Assembly (NCBI GenBank): GCA_017620395.1
Contig: JAFZQJ010000012.1
Location: 60,014-124,013 of the forward strand
DNA: 64,000 nt
Source: Clostridia bacterium
Lineage (GTDB): Bacteria; Bacillota; Clostridia; Oscillospirales; RGIG8002
Direction: 5' to 3'
Part shown: in pieces, positions 16,880-24,014 of the stretch
How positions within the stretch are numbered: position 1 is the first letter of the stretch
Layout: every line of letters starts with the position of its first letter
The notes under the pieces: model-generated
Seen by the model: only the letters and a program-made list of their open reading frames with translations
The model's database searches: none
What the model was told of the DNA's origin: nothing
Translations under genes and position numbers: made by a program

Positions 16880-16912
16880 ATTGTAACAAACGCGGTGTCC
16901 GAAAAACAGGAC
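16880..16912 (-). promoter_or_regulatory. Promoter with shared GTCC-TGTTT-GGACACCG element, copy A
   Basis: On the minus strand the 20 bp at 16912-16893 read GTCCTGTTT, three variable bases, then GGACACCG. Seven bases later comes TACAAT (16885-16880), a -10 box. The same arrangement occurs at 54523-54491. The GTCC/GGAC arms are inverted repeats. Confidence 0.65.
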
Positions 16913-16945
16913 AGTAAAGCGTATAACGGTATATTTCTTATCTTT

Positions 16946-17194
16946 TTACTCTTTCCCGCCGCTTATCAGCTTGAGCTTTTCCGCGCGCGGCAGGCGCTTG
17001 ATAGCGGCTTCGCGTCGGAGGGCGGCGCTTTTGTCGGCGCAGGGCTCGATATAGACGGGCTCGACCGGCAGGCGCGAACGCGTGTATTTCGACGCCGTAC
17101 CGGCGTTGTGCGCGGCAAAGCGACTTTCCGGATTGTTCGTCCAGCCGGTATAAAGCGTGCCGTCGGCGCAGCGCAGGATATAAACGCAGTCCAT
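16946..17194 (-). CDS. GIY-YIG nuclease superfamily protein (UPF0213/YhbQ type)
   Basis: An 82-residue single-domain GIY-YIG protein. CVYILRCADGTLYTGWT at residues 3-19 holds both halves of the signature. The following Arg in ESRFAAHN, and the Glu in LRREAAIKRL, match the catalytic residues of the family. Such small proteins bind or cut nucleic acid structures; YhbQ-type members are linked to DNA-damage or nucleic-acid metabolism, but no fixed role is established. The gene converges on nothing and lies upstream of and divergent from mnmA. Confidence 0.9.
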   Translation of the reverse strand: MDCVYILRCADGTLYTGWTNNPESRFAAHNAGTASKYTRSRLPVEPVYIEPCADKSAALRREAAIKRLPRAEKLKLISGGKE

Positions 17195-17277
17195 CGTATC
17201 GCCTCCGTTCCGTATCGATTATACCCTCCGCGCGCCGCGATTTCAAGCGCTTTGCGCCTTCTTTTTTTCACAGCCGC

Positions 17278-17306
17278 TTGAACGCCGCGCAAAAAGGTGC
17301 TATAAT
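17278..17306 (+). promoter_or_regulatory. Sigma-A-type promoter for mnmA
   Basis: TTGAAC at 17278-17283 and TATAAT at 17301-17306 are 17 bp apart. Transcription from here would begin near 17313, which rules out start codons further upstream. Confidence 0.85.
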
Positions 17307-17340
17307 ATACGAAAACCGACGAAGGGGGGGGGCGGGAGCC

Positions 17341-18438
17341 GTGCCGGATGAAAGCAAAAAAGCGCTTATCGCGATGAGCGGGGGAGTGGACAGCTCCATC
17401 GCCGCCGCGCTGACGGTCGAAGACGGCTTCGACTGCATCGGCGTAACGATGAAGCTTTACGGCGGCGAAGCGTCGGGCGGCGAAAGCTCCTGCTGCTCCC
17501 TTTCCGACGTCGAGGACGCGCGCAGCGTCGCTTACAAGCTTGGGATGAAGTATTACGTTTTCAACTTCACCGAGGGCTTCGACGAGTGCGTCATCCGCCG
17601 CTTCATCGACGCCTACGAGCGCGGCGTGACGCCGAACCCCTGCATCGACTGCAACCGCTATATGAAATTCGCGCAGCTTTACCGGAGGGCGCAAGAGCTC
17701 GGCCGCGGCGTCATCGTCACCGGCCACTACGCGCGTACGGAATACGACGCCGCCTCGGGCAGATGGCTGCTGAAAAAGGCGAAAAACCTCGAAAAAGACC
17801 AGAGCTACGTGCTCTATTTTCTCTCGCAGGAGCAGCTTGCGCACACGCGCTTCCCGCTCGGCTCCTTCGCCTCGAAGGAGGAGGTGCGCGCACTCGCGGC
17901 GCGATACGGCTTCGTCAACGCCGCCAAGCGCGACAGTCAGGATATCTGCTTCGTGCCCGACCGCGACTACGCCGGCTTCATCGAACGCCGCACAGGCAGG
18001 AGCTATCCTCACGGCGACTTCGTGGATACCGAAGGGCGCGTGCTCGGCGAGCACAAGGGCATGATCCGCTACACCGTCGGCCAGCGCAAGGGGCTGGGGC
18101 TGGCGCTGCCCGCGCCGATGTACGTCTGCCGTAAGGATACGGAAAACAACCGCGTCGTCCTCTGCGGCGGCGAAGGGCTCTTCACGCGCGAGCTTATCGC
18201 CTCGGATTTCAACTGGATCGCGTTCGACGCCCCGCCGCGCGAGCTTCGCGCCTGCGCGAAGGCGCGCTATTCCGCGAAGGAAGCGCCCGCGCTCGTCCGC
18301 CCGCTTGAAGACGGCCGCGTCAGCGTCGTTTTCGATCAGCCGCAGCGCGCGCTGACGGAAGGGCAGGCGGTCGTCCTCTACGACGGCGACGCCGTCCTCG
18401 GCGGCGGCACGATAACCGAAGTCAGGCGCGGCGTATAA
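17341..18438 (+). CDS. mnmA: tRNA 2-thiouridine(34) synthase MnmA
   Basis: A 365-residue enzyme that thiolates U34 of tRNA-Lys, -Glu and -Gln in an ATP-dependent reaction. The PP-loop SGGVDSS is at residues 13-19, the catalytic Cys101 in NPCIDCNRYMKF and the persulfide-forming Cys203 in DSQDICFV. A C-terminal beta-barrel region follows (VGQRKGLGLA onward). The start is GTG 17341, preceded by a G-rich ribosome binding site. Longer frames would begin at or before the promoter. A cysteine desulfurase partner is not in the window. Confidence 0.95.
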   Translation: MPDESKKALIAMSGGVDSSIAAALTVEDGFDCIGVTMKLYGGEASGGESSCCSLSDVEDARSVAYKLGMKYYVFNFTEGFDECVIRRFIDAYERGVTPNPCIDCNRYMKFAQLYRRAQELGRGVIVTGHYARTEYDAASGRWLLKKAKNLEKDQSYVLYFLSQEQLAHTRFPLGSFASKEEVRALAARYGFVNAAKRDSQDICFVPDRDYAGFIERRTGRSYPHGDFVDTEGRVLGEHKGMIRYTVGQRKGLGLALPAPMYVCRKDTENNRVVLCGGEGLFTRELIASDFNWIAFDAPPRELRACAKARYSAKEAPALVRPLEDGRVSVVFDQPQRALTEGQAVVLYDGDAVLGGGTITEVRRGV

Positions 18439-18462
18439 GCACGAACGGAGCGTAAGAACATC

Positions 18463-18500
18463 AAAACGGACTTTGCGTAGCGCGAAGTCCGTTTTCTTTT
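18463..18500 (+). terminator. Rho-independent terminator after mnmA
   Basis: AAAACGGACTT...GCG pairs with CGC...AAGTCCGTTTT and is followed by CTTTTT. Confidence 0.9.
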
Positions 18501-18501
18501 T

Positions 18502-18530
18502 GCATATTCGCCATTCTATCCGCATAGAAT
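18502..18530 (+). promoter_or_regulatory. Possible sigma-E-type promoter before spoIIP
   Basis: GCATATT at 18502-18508, 14 bp, then CATAGAAT at 18523-18530. The Bacillus sigma-E consensus is KMATATT, 14-15 bp, CATACAHT, so only one base differs. An 8-bp inverted repeat CATTCTAT/ATAGAATG (18512-18531) overlaps it. The implied start of transcription is at or next to the ATG at 18536. Confidence 0.55.
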
Positions 18531-18535
18531 GCGGT

Positions 18536-19570
18536 ATGAAAACGACCAAACTGCTATCTATAATACCGACGCTGCTGCTGGCGCTGATCTGCCTGTGCGC
18601 GGCGGCGAAAAACACGGGCGAGCCGATAATCGCGGAGCTGCTGCTGACGGCGGCTCCGCTTTCCGCGCCGTCGGACGAGCCGCGCGAGCCGTCGCCGGCG
18701 CAGGGCTACGAGGAGACCGCGCTGCCGCCCGCGCCGCCCGCCGTGCAGACGGAGGCGATCGCGCCCGCGAACGCCGACGCCGGCTCCTACGAGCACGCCG
18801 TCCGCGAAATGAGCATCCTGCGCGGAACGAGCGAAAACGACTCATCCAAGGTGCATTTTTCAAACCGCACGGATTATAATATAGACATAAACGACTTCGT
18901 CGCCGCCGGCCCGGCCTTCGCGCTCGCGGAAACCGACGAGCCGCAGGTGCTTATCGTACACACTCACGCGACGGAGGCGTATCTGCCCGCCGAAGCGCCC
19001 GGCGTCAACGGCTCCTCGGCGCGGCGCAGCACCTCGCCGGACGAAAACATGGTCGCCGTCGGCGAACGCCTTATCGCCGCGCTCGAAGCGGGCGGCGTGA
19101 AGTGCCTTCACGACGTCTCCTTCCACGACCACCCGGCGTATTCGCACTCCTACGACCGCGCCGCGAAAAGCATAAAGTCATACCTCGAACGGTACCCGTC
19201 GATAAAGATCGTCGTCGACGTCCACCGCGACGCGATCTGGAAGGACGACGGCACGCGCGTCAAGCCGACCGTGCTCGTCGACGGCAAAAAGGCGGCGCAG
19301 ATAATGATAATCAGCGGCACCGACAAGGGCGGCCTGACCTTCGACTCGTGGCGCGAAAACCTCGGCTTCGCCGCCGCGCTGCAGTACGCGGGCGACCGTA
19401 TGTACCCCGGGCTGCTCCGCCCGCTGAACGTCGCCGCCGCGCGCTACAATATGCATTTCACCTCCGGCTCGCTGCTCTTCGAGGTCGGCAGCGACGTCAA
19501 CACGCTCGACGAGGCGCTGTACTCCGCCGAGCTGATGGGCAGGGTGATGCTGGACGTTCTGAAAAAATAA
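18536..19570 (+). CDS. spoIIP: Stage II sporulation protein P
   Basis: A 344-residue membrane-anchored protein. An N-terminal helix (about 7-23) is followed by a Pro/Ala-rich linker. The SpoIIP catalytic domain starts at VLIVHTHATEAYLP and continues through VVDVHRDAI and FEVGSDVNTLDEAL, so the metal-binding His and Glu residues are kept. SpoIIP is the peptidoglycan amidase/endopeptidase of the SpoIID-P-M engulfment machine in the mother cell. The ATG at 18536 begins MKTTK. Upstream TTG-initiated reading is unlikely because it would cross the promoter. The protein indicates a spore-former. Confidence 0.9.
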   Translation: MKTTKLLSIIPTLLLALICLCAAAKNTGEPIIAELLLTAAPLSAPSDEPREPSPAQGYEETALPPAPPAVQTEAIAPANADAGSYEHAVREMSILRGTSENDSSKVHFSNRTDYNIDINDFVAAGPAFALAETDEPQVLIVHTHATEAYLPAEAPGVNGSSARRSTSPDENMVAVGERLIAALEAGGVKCLHDVSFHDHPAYSHSYDRAAKSIKSYLERYPSIKIVVDVHRDAIWKDDGTRVKPTVLVDGKKAAQIMIISGTDKGGLTFDSWRENLGFAAALQYAGDRMYPGLLRPLNVAAARYNMHFTSGSLLFEVGSDVNTLDEALYSAELMGRVMLDVLKK

Positions 19571-19600
19571 GGAGAAACCGAAACGAAAAGAAACGCAGCC

Positions 19601-19882
19601 GTGTTCCTCGCGGCGTTCGTCATATCCGCCGTCCTGCTCGCGGGCGCCGCCTGCGCGCTCTGTCTTAAGCAGGAGGCCGGCCTCGCGGAGAGCGTCGAGC
19701 AGACGCTCGGCGAAGCGGTGAAGTCGCTTGACTCCGCGCCCCGCATCGGCGAAAGCATGGACGAAAAAACCGCGGAGACCGTAGTCGCCGCGGCCGATAT
19801 CATTCTCGATACGCTCCCGCCGCTGAAACGCCTTGCGCTTTCGGTGCTGCTGCGGGGCGTTTTCGCGCTGCCCGCGCCGTAG
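19601..19882 (+). CDS. Small single-pass membrane protein downstream of spoIIP
   Basis: About 93 residues from GTG 19601: an N-terminal hydrophobic helix (FLAAFVISAVLLAGAACALCL), then a soluble helical part rich in Glu/Ala and a hydrophobic end. No family is recognised. The start is uncertain. GGAG at 19571-19574 is ideally spaced (8 bp) for an ACG at 19583, which would add a basic KRNAAV leader normal for a membrane anchor. GTG 19601 has no ribosome binding site and no positive N-terminus. It is 12-30 bp after spoIIP and is likely co-transcribed, so a sporulation role is possible. Confidence 0.6.
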   Translation: MFLAAFVISAVLLAGAACALCLKQEAGLAESVEQTLGEAVKSLDSAPRIGESMDEKTAETVVAAADIILDTLPPLKRLALSVLLRGVFALPAP

Positions 19883-19908
19883 GCGCCTGAGGCGCGGGAA
19901 CTCTATAA

Positions 19909-19970
19909 GCCTTCCCCTTGAGGGGAAGGTGGCTTGCCGACGTGAAACGACGGCAAGACGGATGAGGTGT
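19909..19970 (+). repeat. R3 repeat (GCCTTCCCC-TTGA-GGGGAAGG ... GGATGAGGTGT)
   Basis: A palindrome GCCTTCCCCTTGAGGGGAAGG followed by a variable hairpin and GGATGAGGTGT. Other copies are at 32769-32814 and, inverted, at 35232-35291. It lies in the 445-bp gap before the CarD gene, which holds only repeats. Confidence 0.8.
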
Positions 19971-19988
19971 CGCCGCGAAGCGGCGCCT

Positions 19989-20170
19989 GTCATCCTGAGC
20001 GAGCGAAGCGAGTCGAAGGATCTTGTCGGTAACGGACGTATAAAACAAAAAGTGTGCAGTCGAAAACGGAAATGACCGTTCGCTTTCTACCGCACACTTT
20101 ATTATTCAACAATGCCTCGTCTTTAAGATCCTTCGGCTTCGCAGCCGTTGGCTGCTCCGCTCAGGATGAC
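19989..20170 (+). repeat. R1 long form, copy 1 (182 bp)
   Basis: Starts GTCATCCTGAGCG and ends CGCTCAGGATGAC. Inner arms AAGGATCTT and AAGATCCTT pair, and the centre holds AAGTGTGC...GCACACTT. Copies of the same design lie at 22696-22877 and 28665-28858. Confidence 0.92.
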
Positions 20171-20215
20171 AGCGGCGAAGCCGCATTCCGTCGGTTGCCG
20201 GCTGCGTGATTTCGC

Positions 20216-20234
20216 GGGCGATCAAGATCGCCCC
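20216..20234 (+). repeat. R4 palindrome (GGGCGAT-type)
   Basis: GGGCGATC and GATCGCCC around two or three bases. Related palindromes occur at 22573-22591, 22613-22631, 28618-28636 and 32745-32763. Confidence 0.7.
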
Positions 20235-20265
20235 TGAGGCGCGGCGGATAGTGAATAGGTAATAA

Positions 20266-20296
20266 AAAATTGCCGGAGCGATCCGGCAATTTTATT
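20266..20296. terminator. Terminator downstream of CarD gene
   Basis: AAAAATTGCCGGA, GCGA loop, TCCGGCAATTTT; A- and T-runs on both sides allow use on either strand, most likely for the minus-strand CarD-type gene. Confidence 0.85.
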
Positions 20297-20327
20297 TTTC
20301 GGTCAGCGCGTGGATTCCGCCGCGAAG

Positions 20328-20831
20328 CTATACCGCCTTCGCCTTCTCGTCGAGGAAGGGGAGCGAGCGGTCGAGCTCTCTGTCGAGCACGAAGGAGGCC
20401 TCCTCGCGCAGCAGCTTCTCGGCGTCCTTCAAAAAGCGCTCGTCGCCGACGTGGAGCTTCTTGCCGATATCGAACTGCCTGTCGCGGTGTACGCGTATCG
20501 CCTTTATCAGCGCAAGGGCGGTCTCGCGGTCGTTATCCGCGAGCGCGGCGGCGCAGCGCGCCTTGCGTTCGTCCTCGTCCTCGATCCAGAGCGGCTCGAT
20601 GGAGGCGAACTTCTTTGCGAGCGCCTTGATTCCGGCTTCGGTAATAAGCGGGCGCATCCTGCCGACGAGCTTCTCGTTATCCGTCGGCACGAAAAGGGTG
20701 GAGCGTCCGTTATAAACGGGCTTGAGGACGTAATAATCCTTCTTCTCGCCCGTAATATCCATCTGCGTTATACCGTCGATACGGCAGACTCCGTTGACTC
20801 CGTAAATCACGGTTTCGCCCCGGCTGAACAT
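20328..20831 (-). CDS. CarD/CdnL-family RNA polymerase-binding regulator
   Basis: A 167-residue protein. The N-terminal Tudor-like RNA-polymerase-interacting domain is clear: MFSRGETVIYGVNGVCRIDGI, then YYVLKPVYNGRSTLFVP. A helical C-terminal part follows with basic and aromatic residues as in CarD/CdnL. The family binds the beta subunit and stabilises open promoter complexes, affecting rRNA and growth-related promoters. ATG 20831 is chosen because AAGGA lies 9 bp upstream and the CarD domain starts exactly there. An extended -10 (TGATATAAT, minus strand, near 20892-20897) may be its promoter. Confidence 0.9.
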   Translation of the reverse strand: MFSRGETVIYGVNGVCRIDGITQMDITGEKKDYYVLKPVYNGRSTLFVPTDNEKLVGRMRPLITEAGIKALAKKFASIEPLWIEDEDERKARCAAALADNDRETALALIKAIRVHRDRQFDIGKKLHVGDERFLKDAEKLLREEASFVLDRELDRSLPFLDEKAKAV

Positions 20832-20891
20832 TTCTCCACATCCTTTCCGGAAAAAGCTTATAACTCCCCACACTTTCACTTTTGTATCACA

Positions 20892-20900
20892 ATTATATCA
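20892..20900 (-). promoter_or_regulatory. Extended -10 promoter for the CarD gene
   Basis: On the minus strand TGA-TATAAT is read here (TATAAT at 20897-20892). No good -35 hexamer was found. Confidence 0.5.
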
Positions 20901-21024
20901 CGTTTTCAATAAAAAAGGAATATGCAAATTGAATAAAAATCAGCTTTTTTGCGATATTTTTCTTTGTTCAAGACGCGCAGACCGCCGAAAACGGCGTTAT
21001 TCTGCGAAAAACGCCCGTTTCCGC

Positions 21025-21054
21025 TTGACATAAAACGCCATTCGGTTGTATAAT
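21025..21054 (+). promoter_or_regulatory. Sigma-A-type promoter for pfp
   Basis: Perfect TTGACA at 21025-21030 and TATAAT at 21049-21054, separated by 18 bp, 40 bp before the start codon. Confidence 0.88.
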
Positions 21055-21094
21055 GTACGCGTTCGAAAAAAACACAAAAACGGAGGAAAAAACA

Positions 21095-22339
21095 ATGAGT
21101 GAACTCAAAGGCGCATGTATCATAGGCCAGTCCGGCGGACCGACTTCCGTCATCAACGCCAGCGCGTACGGCGCGATCAAGACCGCGCTCGAGACCGAGT
21201 GCATCACCGCCGTCTACGGCGCGGAGCACGGCATCAAGGGCGTGCTCGACGACAAGCTTCTCGACATGGGCAAGGAGGACCCGAAGGAGCTGGAGTATAT
21301 GAAATACACCCCCTCTTCCGCGCTCGGCAGCTGCCGCTACAAGCTGAAGAACGCCGAAGACGACGACACCGACTACAAGCGCATCCTCGAGATATTCAAG
21401 AAGTACAACGTCCGCTATTTCTTCTATAACGGCGGCAACGACTCCATGGATACCTGCAACAAGATATCCAAGTATATGGCGAAATCCGGCTGGGAATGCA
21501 GAGTCATGGGCATCCCGAAGACGATCGACAACGACCTCGCCGGCACCGATCACTGCCCCGGCTACGCCTCCGCGGCGAAGTACATCGCCACCTCCGTTAT
21601 GGAGATCTACCGCGACGCCCGCGTTTACGACACCGGCATGATCACCGTCATCGAGGCGATGGGCAGAAACGCCGGCTGGCTGACCGCCGCCGCCTCCCTC
21701 GCGAACTACAAGGGCAACGGCGCGGATCTCATCTACCTGCCGGAAGTCGACTTCGACCTCGACGCTTTCCTTGATAAGGTCGAGGAGATCTACAAGAAGA
21801 ACGGCAAGTGCATCGCCGTCGTTTCCGAAGGCATCAAGGATAAGAACGGCAAATACATCTCCGAATACGGCGCGGAAAACCTCGCCAAAGACAGCTTCGG
21901 CCACTCGCAGCTGGGCGGCCTCGCCTCCTTCCTCGCGAACGCCGCCAAGGCGCGCACGGGCGCGAAGGTACGCGGCATCGAGCTTTCGCTGCTGCAGCGC
22001 TGCGCCGCGCACTGCGCCTCCCAGACCGACATCGACGAGTCCTTCGCCGCCGGCAAGGCCGCGGTGGAATACGCCGTCGCCGGCACGACCGACCGCATGG
22101 TCGGCTTCGAGCGCAGCTATGAGAACGGTCAGTATAAGTGCAACATCAAGCTCTTCGGTCTGACCGAGGTCGCGAACGCCGAGAAGAAGGTCCCGCTCGA
22201 CTGGCTCAACGAGACCAAGGACGGCCTGAACGAGAAGTTCGTCGAATACGCGCTGCCGCTGATCCAGGGCGAAACCAAGCTCCCGAAGGAAGACGGCCTC
22301 CCGCGCTTCGTCCGGCTCAAAAAGGTCTACGCGAAGTAA
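21095..22339 (+). CDS. pfp: PPi-dependent phosphofructokinase
   Basis: A 414-residue member of the PfkA superfamily that phosphorylates fructose 6-phosphate in glycolysis. GQSGGPTSVIN is at residues 11-21. The phosphoryl-donor loop is GGNDS (113-117) and the next motif is PKTIDNDL (141-148). An Asp in the first and a Lys in the second are the known marks of pyrophosphate use, where ATP enzymes carry glycines. The length also suits the PPi type rather than the 320-residue ATP type. ATG 21095 has GGAGG 7 bp upstream; the promoter excludes earlier starts. It is monocistronic, ended by an R2-type hairpin. Confidence 0.9.
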   Translation: MSELKGACIIGQSGGPTSVINASAYGAIKTALETECITAVYGAEHGIKGVLDDKLLDMGKEDPKELEYMKYTPSSALGSCRYKLKNAEDDDTDYKRILEIFKKYNVRYFFYNGGNDSMDTCNKISKYMAKSGWECRVMGIPKTIDNDLAGTDHCPGYASAAKYIATSVMEIYRDARVYDTGMITVIEAMGRNAGWLTAAASLANYKGNGADLIYLPEVDFDLDAFLDKVEEIYKKNGKCIAVVSEGIKDKNGKYISEYGAENLAKDSFGHSQLGGLASFLANAAKARTGAKVRGIELSLLQRCAAHCASQTDIDESFAAGKAAVEYAVAGTTDRMVGFERSYENGQYKCNIKLFGLTEVANAEKKVPLDWLNETKDGLNEKFVEYALPLIQGETKLPKEDGLPRFVRLKKVYAK

Positions 22340-22361
22340 TAAAATAACGCACAGCTTCGGG

Positions 22362-22409
22362 CACCTCCCTCAGACGAGGGAGGTGTCATTTTTTGCTCGC
22401 AAAAAATGA
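22362..22409 (+). terminator. R2 repeat acting as terminator after pfp
   Basis: CACCTCCCTC, AGAC loop, GAGGGAGGTG then TCATTTTTT. A second hairpin TCATTTTTTGC/GCAAAAAATGA follows at once. The same palindrome family is found at 32897-32924 and inside the gene at 12898. Confidence 0.75.
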
Positions 22410-22572
22410 CGGAGGGAGTGAAAACTGCCGCGCAAGCGGCAATATCACTATCGCGTCAGCGATAATATCACCGCCGACGGAGTCGGCGCCCGCGGTTCCC
22501 ATGTGCAAGGGGAGCCGTCGAGGCCTGCGCGGCAGGGCGAGACTGAGGGGTTGTCGGCTGCCGAAACCGTAG

Positions 22573-22631
22573 GGACGAGCATCGCTCGTCCGGCGGCGAA
22601 GCCGCGCCGTAGGGGCGATTATCAATCGCCC
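22573..22631 (+). repeat. Two R4 palindromes in tandem
   Basis: GGACGAGC-ATC-GCTCGTCC at 22573-22591 and GGGCGATT-ATC-AATCGCCC at 22613-22631, each introduced by CGTAGGG. The 700-bp gap between pfp and the AraC gene holds only repeats and a promoter. Confidence 0.75.
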
Positions 22632-22695
22632 GCAAACCTTGCCGCCGGCAGCCGTTTCCGTTTTTATCGCCGACTCACCGCAGGTTCCGCACGTT

Positions 22696-22877
22696 GTCAT
22701 CCTGAGCGAGCGAAGCGAGTCGAAGGATCTTGAAGGTAACGGCTGTAATAAACCCAAAAGTGTGAAGTCGAAAACGGACATAACAGTTCGCTTTTTGCAC
22801 ACACTTTGTTTTTTAATACTGCCTCGTCTTTAAGATCCTTCGACTTCGCAGCCGTTGGCTGCTCCGCTCAGGATGAC
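22696..22877 (+). repeat. R1 long form, copy 2 (182 bp)
   Basis: Same layout and same length as 19989-20170 and in the same orientation, with changes in the central arms (AAGTGTGAAG...CACACTT). Confidence 0.92.
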
Positions 22878-22974
22878 AGCGGCGAAGCCGCGGCTTCGTT
22901 GTCTGCGCAGCGGGCTTTTAATTATCTCTCCTTCAGTTTTTGTTATCCGCGCTTCAGTTTTTGCGTCAAACCGA

Positions 22975-23003
22975 TTGAATTATATCGAAACATAAACTAT
23001 AAT
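22975..23003 (+). promoter_or_regulatory. Sigma-A-type promoter for the AraC-type regulator
   Basis: TTGAAT at 22975-22980 and TATAAT at 22998-23003, 17 bp apart. Confidence 0.82.
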
Positions 23004-23043
23004 GAACACAACGGCACGCGAAATAAAACGAACGGGGGGCAAT

Positions 23044-23961
23044 ATGATACCGCAGACCATAGGCCGCGAATACGACGTCGGAAAGCTTGCGCCGGTGCAG
23101 TGCGTGAAGGACGATACGCTGAAAGACCTTGACATAAAGGATAATTGCTTCCTGCTTCTTATCGTGCGCGAAGGCGCGGCGCGTTTCCGCGTGGGGAACA
23201 GATCGTTTGAAGCGGCGGGCCCCTGCTTCGTCTGCTTCGACGAACGCGAGAGCCCGCGGCTGATAAAAAAGCGCGGGCTGAAATGCGACGCGGTCTATTT
23301 TCACCCGTCGTTCCTTAACGTCAATATGACCTTCAAGCTCGTCCACAGCAGCAGCTACAGTCGGGTGGCGCTGAGCCACGACCTGTTCCTGCTGAGACCG
23401 TTCACGGACGGAGACAGATTCGTTTTCCCGCTGTTTGACGAGCACGGCGAAAGCGTCCGCCGCTTGTTTGAGAAGATTGAGAACGAGCTGATCGAGCAGA
23501 AGGACTGGTATTGGTCGTGCAGATGCAGGTCATGGTTTATGGAAATGATACTTATCCTCGAGAGAGTATACGAATTTTTCGGGGAGGATGGTACCGATGC
23601 GTCAACAGACAGTATCGTCGATCCGCATTTGAGAGACGCGGTCGTCTATATCGAGAGCAATTATCAGGAGAGCATCACCGTGGAGAGCATCAGCAAGGCG
23701 GCGTCGATGAACCACTCCACTCTGAATGAGCTTTTCAAGGAGGAGTTCGATACGACGCCGATGGGATACCTGTGGCAATACAGGGTGGACGTTGCGAAAA
23801 AGCATCTGGAGTTCACCAACCTGCCGATCAAGGATATATCGCTGCGCTGCGGATTCAAAACGACGCAGCACTTCGTCAGGAAGTTCGGCGAGCTCACCGG
23901 CGCCACTCCGGCGGATTTCAGAGAAGCGGCGGTCGCCGAGCGCAAGGCGGCGTTCAAATAA
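23044..23961 (+). CDS. AraC/XylS family transcriptional regulator
   Basis: A 305-residue regulator. Residues 1-190 look like a cupin-type sensor domain (FLLLIVREGAARFRVGNRSFEAAGPCFVCFDERESP). Residues 200-300 hold two helix-turn-helix units, with SITVESISKAASMNHSTLNELFKEEFDTTPMGYL and the signature IKDISLRCGFKTTQHFVRKFGELTGATPADFR. ATG 23044 follows a G-rich site, and the earlier ATG at 23002 would lie at the promoter. It stands at the head of a co-directional block of unknown membrane proteins (24015-27798) and may control them; the ligand is unknown. Confidence 0.9.
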   Translation: MIPQTIGREYDVGKLAPVQCVKDDTLKDLDIKDNCFLLLIVREGAARFRVGNRSFEAAGPCFVCFDERESPRLIKKRGLKCDAVYFHPSFLNVNMTFKLVHSSSYSRVALSHDLFLLRPFTDGDRFVFPLFDEHGESVRRLFEKIENELIEQKDWYWSCRCRSWFMEMILILERVYEFFGEDGTDASTDSIVDPHLRDAVVYIESNYQESITVESISKAASMNHSTLNELFKEEFDTTPMGYLWQYRVDVAKKHLEFTNLPIKDISLRCGFKTTQHFVRKFGELTGATPADFREAAVAERKAAFK

Positions 23962-24014
23962 AACGCTCGCCGGCGTTTGCCGAACTGCCGAATCGTATCC
24001 CGGAGGTGCAGGAT

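Noticed and set aside
20270..20912. Plus-strand frames opposite the CarD gene
   Set aside because: The minus-strand product is a clear CarD-type protein with ribosome binding site and terminator; the opposite frames have neither.
22503..22833. Short frames within R1/R4 repeats
   Set aside because: Similar peptide strings appear in each repeat copy only because the DNA repeats; no start signals, and stops differ between copies.
23772..24014. Extension of the 24015 membrane protein upstream into the AraC gene
   Set aside because: The extension overlaps the conserved helix-turn-helix coding region in another frame; GGAGG and a membrane-anchor start fit ATG 24015.
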